Source: Rhodococcus sp. OK519 (GTDB lineage: Bacteria > Actinomycetota > Actinomycetes > Mycobacteriales > Mycobacteriaceae). From it: a stretch of 64,000 nucleotides of DNA. The notes beneath the pieces were generated by a model. It saw nothing but the letters and a program-made list of their open reading frames with translations, was not told the origin of the DNA and did not search any database. Each line of letters begins with the position of its first letter. The first letter of the stretch is position 1. The DNA is taken from assembly GCF_003051005.1 (NCBI RefSeq), contig NZ_QAOW01000006.1:239663-303662 (forward strand), written 5' to 3'. This document shows positions 1-8,158 of the stretch, piece by piece. A program made the position numbers and the translations under genes.

Positions 1-1340
1 CTGCCCTCGCTCTCCAGCAGCTCTCCGCCACGTTGTCGCAGCTTGACCAACTTCAGAACACCCATCCTGACGAAGATGACCACCCGTCGGAGCTCGCGAC
101 CTCTCTCGCAGAACCGACTTCGTCCACGAATGTCCAGGAGAAGGTCGACGCCTTGATAGACCTCGGTGATGAGCTGCTTCTGGAGGCTCAAACGGAGTTG
201 GGTGGCGACCTGACACTATCCTCTGAGCTGAGCTCCAGCGACGCGCTGAGCGCAGTTGACGCGCTGATCGGCGTGAGCCCCGATGCTCAGGCGCTGCTCA
301 CTCGTCTGAGGTTGCAAGGCGAATGGTTGCAGCGAATCGCGTCGGATTCGGGACTCGCGACCGCTTTCCTCGATCAGACGCACATCATTGCGGGGACTTG
401 TGTCGGCTACCTCCGACATCCGGCCGTTCGTCACCTCGATATCGATCTATGCATCGTCGATGAGGCTTCACGAGCAACTCTGACGGAAGCCCTAGTACCC
501 GTTTCCAGGGCCAAGCGGTGGGTCGTGGTTGGCGACACGAACCAGCTGCCGCCAGTCGACGAGGACCTCCTCCGGAACAAGGACCTAATGAACGATCATC
601 AGATCCAACCCGATGACGTGAAGCAGACTCTCTTTCAACGGCTGACGGATCGACTACCAGAGCATTCGCAGGTCATGCTGAACAAGCAATACCGCATGAT
701 CCGTCCGATTGGGAACATGATTTCGACGTGTTTTTATGGAGAGAAACTACAGTCCCCGAATGAGCGCGGGCTTGAGGGCTATGCACTTGGATATGGAAAG
801 CCTGTGCTTTGGCTCGACACTGCAGCACATGGCGACGCTCGCCGCGAGGCCGCTCCTCAAGGTAAGGGTAAAAGTTACGCGAACCGTGCAGAGGCACGAA
901 TCGTGGTCGACCGACTTAAGGTGCTGAACGGTTCGATCGACAAGAAATTCGTACTTCTCTCCCCGGGCGGCGACCAGCTGGACGTACTAATCATCGCGCC
1001 ATATGTCGCTCAGGTTGCCGAATTGAACCAACAGCTCGCCCCTCTACGCGATCAACTAAGGCATCTCGAAATCACTGTTATGAGCGTCGACGCGGTGCAA
1101 GGTCGCGAATCAGACGTTGCCATCTTCTCGGTAACAAGGAGTAACTCCAAGGCCCAACTGGGCTTCATTGGGCCCGACTATTGGCGACGTATCAATGTGG
1201 CGCTGTCCCGCGCTCGATTCGGACTCACCATCGTTGGAGACGCCGGATTTATTAGGGGGACAACTGGCGCACTGAAGAAAGTCTTGACGTACATTGAATG
1301 CCATCAAGATGATTGTGAGATTAGGATGGCCGAACGATGA
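1..1340 (+). CDS. Upf1-like SF1 helicase, C-terminal part (5' end outside window); Mokosh MkoA-like candidate
   Basis: The reading frame is open from the left edge, so the true start lies outside. The visible part has the hallmarks of a COG1112/AAA_12 superfamily 1 helicase: Walker B IVDEAS near base 453, motif III GDTNQLPP near 531, QYRMIRP near 687, motif V VDAVQGRES near 1089, and the terminal NVALSRARFG motif near 1194. No Walker A motif is seen, so the P-loop must lie upstream. The stop overlaps the next gene (ATGA), which implies translational coupling with a PLD-family protein. Such helicase/PLD pairs form Mokosh anti-phage systems, in which the helicase may also carry a kinase domain; that part would be off-window. 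Base composition is lower in G+C than the rest of the window, which suggests acquisition. The helicase class is firm. The defence role is inferred. Confidence 0.85.
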   Translation, partial: ALALQQLSATLSQLDQLQNTHPDEDDHPSELATSLAEPTSSTNVQEKVDALIDLGDELLLEAQTELGGDLTLSSELSSSDALSAVDALIGVSPDAQALLTRLRLQGEWLQRIASDSGLATAFLDQTHIIAGTCVGYLRHPAVRHLDIDLCIVDEASRATLTEALVPVSRAKRWVVVGDTNQLPPVDEDLLRNKDLMNDHQIQPDDVKQTLFQRLTDRLPEHSQVMLNKQYRMIRPIGNMISTCFYGEKLQSPNERGLEGYALGYGKPVLWLDTAAHGDARREAAPQGKGKSYANRAEARIVVDRLKVLNGSIDKKFVLLSPGGDQLDVLIIAPYVAQVAELNQQLAPLRDQLRHLEITVMSVDAVQGRESDVAIFSVTRSNSKAQLGFIGPDYWRRINVALSRARFGLTIVGDAGFIRGTTGALKKVLTYIECHQDDCEIRMAER

Positions 1341-2722
1341 ACTTGACGTCAGCGGACATGATCGGTCGCAGGTTCGGTGACCATCGACCTGGACTCGAAC
1401 TCGTGAGAGTCGTCGATGCAGCCGTGCCTGTTACGATTCTTCGTGTCGACGTCCTGGCTCAGGAGCGAAAACCAATTCCGTTGCTTGACGAGTTTATTCT
1501 GAGATTCGTTCACGCCGGAGTGCTGGAGATCGATGAGATCGCATCCCTGCTAGGGCTACAGCGTGAGCAAGTTGTAGCCACTGTAGCCGACCAGATTAGC
1601 TCCAACAATCTCGCACGCGAAAGTTCGGGACGACTTGGGCTTACCGCGCTCGGCCTTGAGGCTGCCCGCAATCTTGCTGCTGTTCAGCCTGTTCTTACTC
1701 AGCTCAACGTCCCTTTCGATCGACTTGTGTGGGATGCGCAGGCATACGCGCGCTCGAGTCTTATCAAGAAGCGAGATGCGCAAGAGGCTGGTCTGGAGCT
1801 GCTTCCTGCGAAGAAGAACTCTCGCATTGACCTGAACGCTCTGACGGTTGAGCGATTCAACCAACTCATCGAATCTGGTGATGACCGAATGAGACAGGTC
1901 GAAGTGTTGCGTGTGAGAAAGATTGCCTCGCAGCACTTGCATCTTTATATGCCGGCCCAGCTGCTGATCTACGGGGATCCCGGAACCGGAGAGGTCGAGC
2001 TCGGACTCTGTATCAACGGTGACCTGCAGCCAGCTCATGGCCTTGAGCTCGCCGCTGCGGAGGCCGCAGCAAAGCTGGGCATCGCTGTCGCTGCTCCGGA
2101 TCCTCGCCCTCGCCTTGGTCCTGAGCTCGAACAGCAGCGGGTGGCGAGTGATCAGGTCGAGATCATCAGAGCAGCCGGCGAACGGCCCCGGACGGGCAAA
2201 GCGGAGGCTCTGGAGCGCCCGCCCAAGCGCATCGAGGAGATAGCAGTACGAAGCGTTGATGTCCATGAGCACTCACAACTGCTCACCAAGGCGCTGAACG
2301 CCGCCAAGCAGCGACTGCTCATAATTGCGCCTTGGGTCAAAGGCGGCGTCGTCAACACTGACTTTGTCGCCGCACTTGAGCGACGTCTGCGGGCCGGCGT
2401 GGAAGTGCACATCGGCCATGGTTACGGGCCGGATGACCGAGGATCGGATGGCTCCGCTCTTCAAAGGCTCGATAATTTGGCGAAACGTTTCGAGAGATTG
2501 AGGGTCGTCCGGCTTCAGAACACCCACGCCAAGATTCTTATCTTCGATGACGTCTGGATCACAACAAGCTTCAATTGGCTTTCCTTCAGGGGCGATCCGG
2601 ATAGGACCTACCGCATGGAGGAGGGAACGCTCGTCCAGATTGCGAGTGAAGTGGATAAGGCATTCGTTCGGTACACCGGCATTTTGGATGCAGACGGAAT
2701 GGACCCGCGAGAGCAGAATTAG
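1337..2722 (+). CDS. Phospholipase D-like (single HKD) protein with N-terminal winged helix; Mokosh nuclease-like candidate
   Basis: A 461-residue protein whose ATG overlaps the helicase stop by four bases. Residues about 48-112 look like a winged helix (DEFILRFV start, DEIASLLGL helix). Residues about 312-450 form one PLD half-domain with the HKD signature HAKILIFD (H397, K399, D404) followed by TSFNW (N413, in place of the usual GSxN). Single-HKD members normally dimerise to build the active site, and bacterial members are often nucleases. Its coupling to a COG1112-type helicase matches the two-gene Mokosh architecture. G+C is low, like the helicase and unlike the core genes that follow. 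A stand-alone nucleic-acid processing role cannot be excluded. Confidence 0.8.
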   Translation: MNLTSADMIGRRFGDHRPGLELVRVVDAAVPVTILRVDVLAQERKPIPLLDEFILRFVHAGVLEIDEIASLLGLQREQVVATVADQISSNNLARESSGRLGLTALGLEAARNLAAVQPVLTQLNVPFDRLVWDAQAYARSSLIKKRDAQEAGLELLPAKKNSRIDLNALTVERFNQLIESGDDRMRQVEVLRVRKIASQHLHLYMPAQLLIYGDPGTGEVELGLCINGDLQPAHGLELAAAEAAAKLGIAVAAPDPRPRLGPELEQQRVASDQVEIIRAAGERPRTGKAEALERPPKRIEEIAVRSVDVHEHSQLLTKALNAAKQRLLIIAPWVKGGVVNTDFVAALERRLRAGVEVHIGHGYGPDDRGSDGSALQRLDNLAKRFERLRVVRLQNTHAKILIFDDVWITTSFNWLSFRGDPDRTYRMEEGTLVQIASEVDKAFVRYTGILDADGMDPREQN

Positions 2723-2759
2723 ATCAGACGGTCGTATCCCTGCTCAGCTCGGGGTTGGG

Positions 2760-2880
2760 TTATTCCGGCAGCCCGGACGAAGCGAACCGAGCCCGGTATT
2801 TCTCCATAGCGGGACCTGCGGCGAGGCACTGCTTCTCCGGGTCGAGGTGACGGACGAATCGGTAGTTCGAGCCTGTCGAT
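2760..2880 (-). pseudogene. 3' tail remnant of an unidentified gene fused behind a broken ABC gene
   Basis: Read on the minus strand, about 40 codons ending in TAA at 2760-2762 have good core-genome codon use and encode a plausible C-terminus (NYRFVRHLDPEKQCLA ... FASSGLPE). They lie in a different frame from the ABC fragment upstream and have no start of their own. This looks like the tail of another gene left by a deletion or insertion. The parent family was not recognised. The segment 2723-2759 holds nothing I can interpret. Confidence 0.4.
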
Positions 2881-3033
2881 CGACATCAGCGTCGACTTTC
2901 CGGCGCCGTTCGCGCCCACGAGGGCGGTGATGCTGCCGCGTTCGACGTCGAAGGAGCAGCCGCGCAGGGCCTCGGTACGGCGGAACCGCTTGTACACGTC
3001 GCGCACGGTCAGCGCGATGTCCGACTCACTCAT
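2880..3033 (-). pseudogene. Truncated ABC transporter ATP-binding protein (N-terminal fragment)
   Basis: The ATG overlaps the stop of the GntR gene (ATGA). The first 50 or so residues are a normal ABC ATPase start: VRDVYKRF, ALRGCSFDVERGS, then Walker A GANGAGKST at residues 40-48. Homology stops right after KSTLMS. The Q-loop, signature and Walker B are absent, and the frame ends at 2719. A YtrA-type GntR followed by an ABC ATPase is a standard operon, so the transporter was probably intact before a rearrangement removed most of it. The fragment cannot hydrolyse ATP. Confidence 0.7.
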
Positions 3034-3431
3034 CTGAACTCTCCTGTGTCCTCGCCGAACTCGATGTCCAATGTCGCCGCCACGAGTGCCTCGAGATCCG
3101 CTCGGTCGAGGCCCGCGGCCGCCGCCTCGCGCACCCACGTCGCCACCTCGGCCTGCAGGGCCTGTCGCGCCTCCATGCCGGGCTTTAGCAGGGATCCGGT
3201 GACGAAGGTGCCGAGTCCCGGCCGTGCCTCGACAAGGCCCTCGTTCTCGAGCTCCCGGTAGGCCTTGAGCACGGTGTTGGGGTTGATCGTGACGGCCGCG
3301 ACCACTTCCTTGGCGGTCGGAAGCCGGTCGCCGGGTGCCAGATCGCCCAGCCGCAGTGCCTGCTTGACCTGCAGTACCAGCTGCACGTAGGCGGGGATGC
3401 CGGATCGACGGTTGATGTGGAACTCCACCAT
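3030..3431 (-). CDS. GntR-family regulator, YtrA subfamily
   Basis: A 133-residue protein. The N-terminal 70 residues are a GntR winged helix (AYVQLVLQVKQALRLGDL, LPTAKEVVAA, NPNTVLKAYRELENEGLV), and the C-terminal part is only about 50 residues, which is the short effector region of YtrA-type members. These regulators usually repress their own operon with a downstream ABC transporter. Here the downstream ATPase is truncated, so the regulator may now control only itself. A perfect inverted repeat lies ten bases before the ATG. GGAG at about 3437-3440 (minus strand) serves as ribosome-binding site. Confidence 0.9.
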   Translation of the reverse strand: MVEFHINRRSGIPAYVQLVLQVKQALRLGDLAPGDRLPTAKEVVAAVTINPNTVLKAYRELENEGLVEARPGLGTFVTGSLLKPGMEARQALQAEVATWVREAAAAGLDRADLEALVAATLDIEFGEDTGEFR

Positions 3432-3440
3432 CGAATCTCC

Positions 3441-3464
3441 ATTTCACTACAACAATAGTGAAAT
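3441..3464. promoter_or_regulatory. Inverted-repeat operator of the YtrA-type GntR regulator
   Basis: A perfect 9-base inverted repeat, ATTTCACTA - 6 bases - TAGTGAAAT, lies between the GntR start and the divergent penicillin-binding protein gene. It is A+T-rich in a G+C-rich genome and sits where an autoregulatory operator should be. A second small hairpin (GCCGCA AA TGCGGC) is at 3531-3544. Confidence 0.65.
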
Positions 3465-3606
3465 AGAGGTTGCACGTCGGGGGTGCCCGATGTCAACCTG
3501 TTCGAGAGGTTCGCGAGGGGGTTGCGTGTCGCCGCAAATGCGGCCAGAAGCCCATGAGCAGTGCGAAGATTCGTGGTAAAGCATTGATTGAGACGAAAGT
3601 TCGATT

Positions 3607-5754
3607 GTGAATTCAACCAACACCGGCGGCGCGAAGACACCCGCCGCGGACCCTCGTGCCGGAAAGAAGAAGGGGCGTCGACGACCTATGAGTCGTCGTC
3701 GGAAGATCGCGCTGTACGTGAGCCTGGTCGTCGTCGTACTGCTGATCGCGACGCCGTTGGTGGCGTTCGGCATCGCGTACCGGGACGCGGACGTCCCTCG
3801 CCCCAGCGACATGCGGACCAACCAGGTCTCGACGATCCTCGCTTCGGACGGCGCCACGGAGATCGCCCGAGTGGTGCCGCCCGAGGGTAATCGAACCGAG
3901 GTGGCCCTCGATGAGATTCCCGGGCACGTCCGCAACGCCGTGTTGTCCGCGGAGGATCGCGACTTCTACTCCAACCCGGGATTCTCGGTCTCGGGATTCG
4001 CGCGGGCCGCCCGCGACAACGTCCTCGGCCGCGACAGTGCCGGCGGCGGATCGACCATCACTCAGCAGTACGTCAAGAACACGCTGGTGGGCTCGGAGCG
4101 GTCGGTGTCGCGCAAGATGAAGGAACTGGTCATCTCGTCGAAGATGGCGCGCGAATGGTCCAAGGACGAGATCCTCGCCGCCTACCTCAACACCATCTAC
4201 TTCGGCCGCGGCGCGTACGGCATCGCGGCCGCCTCCAACGCCTACTTCGACAAGCCGCTCGCCGACCTCACGGTGGCCGAGGGTGCGGTGCTCGCGGCGG
4301 TGATCCAGAGCCCGTCGAGTCTCGATCCCGTCACCAACCCGCAAGCGCTGGAATCGCGCTGGGCGTACGTGCTCGACGGCATGGTGACGATGACCGCGCT
4401 CGCCTCGACCGAACGTGAAGCGATGCAGTTCCCCGCGGTGCTGCCCGCCGCTCCCAACCCCGATGCGGGCGCCGCACCCGGGCCGGAGGGGCTGATCCGG
4501 GCGCAGGTTCTGCGTGAACTCGCCGAATCGGGGATCAGCGAGCAGGATCTCGACACCGAGGGCCTGCAGATCACCACCACGATCGATCCCAAAGCGCAGC
4601 AGGCGGCGCTCGACGCGGTGGCCGACACGTTCGACGGCGAACCCGAAAACCTCCGTACCTCGGTCGTTTCGATCGATCCGCGTTCGGGCGCGGTCCGCGC
4701 CTACTACGGCGGCGTCGACGGCAAGGGCTTCGACTTCGCGCAGGCCGCACTGCAGACGGGATCGTCGTTCAAGGTGTTCGGCCTGGTTGCCGCTCTGCAG
4801 CAGGGCATTCCACTGTCGCAGACCTACGACAGCTCCCCGCTGTCCGTGTACGGGGTCACCATCAACAACGTCGAGGGCGAGTCGTGCGGAAAATGCACCA
4901 TCGCCGAGGCGCTCAAGCGCTCGCTCAACACGAGCTTCTACCGTTTGACGTTGGCGCTGGACGACGGTGCGCAGAAGATCGCCGATGCGGCCCACCAGGC
5001 GGGCATCCCGGAGACCGTCGCCGGTTGGCAGTATCCGACGCTCACGCAGGAGGGCGGGCCGCCGGAGAACGGAATCGTGCTGGGGCAGTATCTGACCCGG
5101 ACGATCGACATGGCGTCGGCGTACGCGACGCTGGCCGCGTCGGGCATGTACCACAAGCCGTACTTCGTGCAGAAGGTCGTGACCGCGGACGGTGCGGTGC
5201 TGCTCGAGCGTCCGGCATCGGAGGGCGAGCGCAGGTTGGATGCCGCCGTGGCCGACAACGTGTCCCAGGCGATGCTTCCGATCGCCGGGTACTCGCGTAA
5301 CCACGGGCTCGCCGGCGGACGCCCGTCGGCATCCAAGACCGGTACCGCTCAGCTCGGGGACACCGGGGAGAACAAGGACGCGTGGATGGTGGGGTACACC
5401 CCGCAGCTGTCCACCGCGGTGTGGGTCGGCACGGCCGATGCCAAGGCGATCGAGAACAGTCGGGGCGGGCTCGTCTACGGCTCGGGTCTTCCGGCGGACA
5501 TCTGGAAGAAGACGATGGACGGCGCGCTCGACGACGCTCCCATCGAGAAGTTCCCGTGGCCGGCCCCGATCGGCGGCCAGGCCGGTGTCCCGGCGTACAC
5601 CGGCGTCACCACGGGTACCGGTGGCGCGACGAGTTCGAGCGCTCCCGCGCCGGGCGCCCCGCCGCCCGCCGCGCCGGCGCCGCAGCTACCGCCCCCGCCC
5701 GCGCCTCGCGTCATCGAAATCCTGCCTGGTGTGAAAATCACGTTGCCGGGGTAG
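3607..5754 (+). CDS. Class A penicillin-binding protein, paralogue of PonA1
   Basis: A bifunctional peptidoglycan glycosyltransferase/transpeptidase of 715 residues with a GTG start. A basic cytoplasmic N-terminus (KKKGRRRP) precedes one transmembrane helix at about 32-57. The GT51 domain contains EDRDFYSNPGF (catalytic E116), GGGSTITQQYVKN and EILAAYLNTIYFG. The transpeptidase domain has SSFK (nucleophile S386), SLN (439-441) and KTGT (577-580), then a Pro/Ala-rich tail. All catalytic motifs are intact, so it should be active. The GT51 region is nearly the same as that of the ponA1 copy at 19301-21814, but the N-terminal Pro/Gly/Gln-rich segment is shorter. It is divergent from the GntR gene and unrelated to it in function. 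Confidence 0.95.
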   Translation: MNSTNTGGAKTPAADPRAGKKKGRRRPMSRRRKIALYVSLVVVVLLIATPLVAFGIAYRDADVPRPSDMRTNQVSTILASDGATEIARVVPPEGNRTEVALDEIPGHVRNAVLSAEDRDFYSNPGFSVSGFARAARDNVLGRDSAGGGSTITQQYVKNTLVGSERSVSRKMKELVISSKMAREWSKDEILAAYLNTIYFGRGAYGIAAASNAYFDKPLADLTVAEGAVLAAVIQSPSSLDPVTNPQALESRWAYVLDGMVTMTALASTEREAMQFPAVLPAAPNPDAGAAPGPEGLIRAQVLRELAESGISEQDLDTEGLQITTTIDPKAQQAALDAVADTFDGEPENLRTSVVSIDPRSGAVRAYYGGVDGKGFDFAQAALQTGSSFKVFGLVAALQQGIPLSQTYDSSPLSVYGVTINNVEGESCGKCTIAEALKRSLNTSFYRLTLALDDGAQKIADAAHQAGIPETVAGWQYPTLTQEGGPPENGIVLGQYLTRTIDMASAYATLAASGMYHKPYFVQKVVTADGAVLLERPASEGERRLDAAVADNVSQAMLPIAGYSRNHGLAGGRPSASKTGTAQLGDTGENKDAWMVGYTPQLSTAVWVGTADAKAIENSRGGLVYGSGLPADIWKKTMDGALDDAPIEKFPWPAPIGGQAGVPAYTGVTTGTGGATSSSAPAPGAPPPAAPAPQLPPPPAPRVIEILPGVKITLPG

Positions 5755-5823
5755 CGACGACTCACTCACATTCTGCGAGTGCGGTGCCGGGATACGGGCA
5801 GGACCTGGGGGATATTGGATCGC

Positions 5824-7488
5824 GTGAGTGATCGCGAACGCCCCCGAACGTCCGCCCGGATCCGCGTCGGTGCAGCGGTGACGTGCGCCGCGGCGGTGAC
5901 CGCACTCCTGACCGCCGCGCCCCCGGCCGGTGCCGAGGGCGCCTCTCGGCCGGCGTCGTGCGTACCGTTCGGTACCGCGCAGCTGCCGCCGGGGGCGCCG
6001 TCGACGGGCGCCAGGGACGGACTCGTGCTGCTGCCGGAGGCCGTGGGCGTGGCCGCTCCCTCGTCGGTCGAGCTGCGCACCCAGACGACCCAGTTCAATC
6101 GGTTCTGGGACTTCGCGTTGGTCGACGGCGCCCTGCTCACCCGCCCCCGGGTGCAGAGCGGCGAGAACGCCGAACCGTGGCGGTATGCGCCGCTGCCGGA
6201 CTGTCTGCGGGGGGTTCTGGTGGGCATCTCCGTCGACGACGACGAACTGATCGCCGTCGACGGCGACGGATGGATCTACACGCTCGACAACGTGTCGCAC
6301 TCGCCGCTGCTGTGGAACTGGACGTCCGCGTTCGGTGCGCCGCTGTGGACCGGGCAAGGCCAGCAGCTACCCGGCGGGGCGCCGGGCACGTGGGCGCTGA
6401 GCGTCTCGTCGCCGTGGGACAACCAGACCTACACCGACGCCGCAGGCCGGATCCACTACGTCGGACTCGGGAAGATGACGATGGTGCCGTCGTTGACGGG
6501 TGACGGCAGCCGCATCACGTACGCCGACCCGTGGCTGCCCAACGACCAGAGTTACGAGATCGGGGGTCCGCTGGGCGGCCGGTTCCGGTCGGTTGCGTTG
6601 TCGTCCGCCGGGTCGACGACATTCGTGACGAACGAGTTCGGCGACATGTTCACCCGTAACTTCGACTTCGATGCGGGCGGTTCGGATTCGGTCTTCTTCC
6701 GCTACAGCTGGGACGACCAGACCGGCAAGCCCACCGCGCCGAACATGTTCGCGGAGTTGCTGGACCGCGACACCGCTGCGATCCGGTTGCCTGCACAGGA
6801 CTGGGTGCGCCAGCCCAAGATCCCGGGCGAGATCACGTCGGCGATCAGCGTGCACTCCACCGGGGTCGGGCCGGGCATGCGGGAACTGCGGGTCGCCGGT
6901 AGCCGTGACGGAGCCACGGGCTTCTGGCACAAGGATCTGAGCGCCGACACCTGGGAGTTCACCGCGACCGACGCCGACCTTCCCGGCGCGCCGCTGGACA
7001 ATTCACCGCAGGACCGGTCGACGGAGACGCTGGCTCCGCCCGCGCCGTGGAATCTGTCGGCGTCACTACCCTCGCGGGACACGCTCGTCGACGGACAGTT
7101 CCTGCTCGACGTCGGACTGCCGTACACGCTGGTCGATCCCCGCCTGCTCGACCAGGCAGGGATGCAGGCCGCACCGTCCGGGTATCGGCTGTCCATCGAT
7201 CATTTCGATCCCGCCGCCACCACCCGGAACGCCATCGTGACCGCGCCCGACGGCACCGCGATCCCGGTGCTCGTGCACACCGCGGACGGTCTCCGCTTCG
7301 CGCCGCGTGGTGCCGGGCTGGACTCGGAGCCGCGACACCTCGTCGGGGCGATCGAGATCCCGCTCGAACGATTCGATGCCCGCGAAGCCGATCCGGTGCT
7401 CGACGCGTTCGTTCGAGACTGGATGCGCGGCAAGCAGATTGCTCCGATCACCCTCAGCGCCACCGACACCGACCTCGTGGTGCGGTGA
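5824..7488 (+). CDS. Secreted protein of unknown function
   Basis: About 554 residues from a GTG at 5824, chosen because it places an Arg-rich n-region directly before a hydrophobic stretch (AAVTALLTAAPPAGAEG) that reads as a Sec signal peptide cleaved near residue 39. An upstream in-frame start at 5779 would add 15 residues with no signal-peptide character. The mature part is rich in Asp, Gly and aromatic residues, with strand-like repeats (GDGWIYTLDN, RIHYVGLGKM, VFFRYSWDDQ) suggesting a beta-propeller or similar fold. I do not recognise the family. It follows the PBP gene by 69 bases and could share its transcript. Confidence 0.75.
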   Translation: MSDRERPRTSARIRVGAAVTCAAAVTALLTAAPPAGAEGASRPASCVPFGTAQLPPGAPSTGARDGLVLLPEAVGVAAPSSVELRTQTTQFNRFWDFALVDGALLTRPRVQSGENAEPWRYAPLPDCLRGVLVGISVDDDELIAVDGDGWIYTLDNVSHSPLLWNWTSAFGAPLWTGQGQQLPGGAPGTWALSVSSPWDNQTYTDAAGRIHYVGLGKMTMVPSLTGDGSRITYADPWLPNDQSYEIGGPLGGRFRSVALSSAGSTTFVTNEFGDMFTRNFDFDAGGSDSVFFRYSWDDQTGKPTAPNMFAELLDRDTAAIRLPAQDWVRQPKIPGEITSAISVHSTGVGPGMRELRVAGSRDGATGFWHKDLSADTWEFTATDADLPGAPLDNSPQDRSTETLAPPAPWNLSASLPSRDTLVDGQFLLDVGLPYTLVDPRLLDQAGMQAAPSGYRLSIDHFDPAATTRNAIVTAPDGTAIPVLVHTADGLRFAPRGAGLDSEPRHLVGAIEIPLERFDAREADPVLDAFVRDWMRGKQIAPITLSATDTDLVVR

Positions 7489-7489
7489 G

Positions 7490-8158
7490 CTACCGGCCCC
7501 TCACGGGCAACAGCGGTGCACCGAACTGCGTCAGCATCAGCGCCATCGTCCCGGCCTCCTGACTCTGCGTCGTCAGCATCTCGCGGGCGGTCTGCCGGAC
7601 CGGACCGTCGGAGAGTTGGCTCTCGGCGGCCTGCGCCATCGCGACACCCCCGACATGGTGGCGCTGCATGAGCTGCAGGAACAGGATCTCGGCGTCGCGT
7701 CCACCCGTGGACGCCAGGGCATCGATCTCGGCGCGCGTGGCCATGCCGGGCATCGGGGGTGACAGGACGTCGGGGGACTCGTCGTGGTGCGTGCCGTGCC
7801 CGGCGGCGGTCTGCGGGTGCATCCACGTCATCGGTGCCGGATTGGTGGGCGTGACGCCGGCCAGGCGCAGCCAGCCGAGCATCGTGCCCATCTCCGCGGT
7901 CTGACCGTCGCGGATCTGCCGGGCCAGGCGGGTCACGGCTGGATCGGCGCGGGGATCCAGCTGCTGCGTGATGATCAGGGCCTGCTCGTGGTGCGCGGCC
8001 ATGTCCTGCACGAAGGCGATCTCGGTGGCCTCGAGGACCGGGGCGCCGTGCGGATCGTCCGCCACGATGAGCGGACGCAGTGCCGCGCCCAGCACCATCG
8101 ACAGCAGGATCAGCGCGCCGATGGCGGCAGTCTTCGCCCACCCGGGGATTGCGGTCAC
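7490..8158 (-). CDS. DUF305 family membrane-anchored protein
   Basis: A 222-residue protein. The GTG start overlaps the stop of the upstream LVIVD gene (GTGA), so the two are co-translated. A hydrophobic segment at about 10-30 (TAAIGALILLSMVLGAA) is a signal anchor. The rest is DUF305, a ferritin-like four-helix family with paired His/Met motifs: FVQDMAAHHEQAL, GTMLGWL, LMQRHHVGG. DUF305 proteins are extracytoplasmic and often linked to copper or metal handling. The exact role is unknown. It is convergent with the secreted-protein gene, with one base between the stops. Confidence 0.88.
   Translation of the reverse strand: MTAIPGWAKTAAIGALILLSMVLGAALRPLIVADDPHGAPVLEATEIAFVQDMAAHHEQALIITQQLDPRADPAVTRLARQIRDGQTAEMGTMLGWLRLAGVTPTNPAPMTWMHPQTAAGHGTHHDESPDVLSPPMPGMATRAEIDALASTGGRDAEILFLQLMQRHHVGGVAMAQAAESQLSDGPVRQTAREMLTTQSQEAGTMALMLTQFGAPLLPVRGR

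Noticed and set aside
1..2722. DISARM system
   Set aside because: DISARM pairs a PLD protein with a DUF1998/SNF2-type helicase and a methylase. Here the helicase is Upf1-like SF1 and no methylase is visible, so a Mokosh-type assignment fits better.
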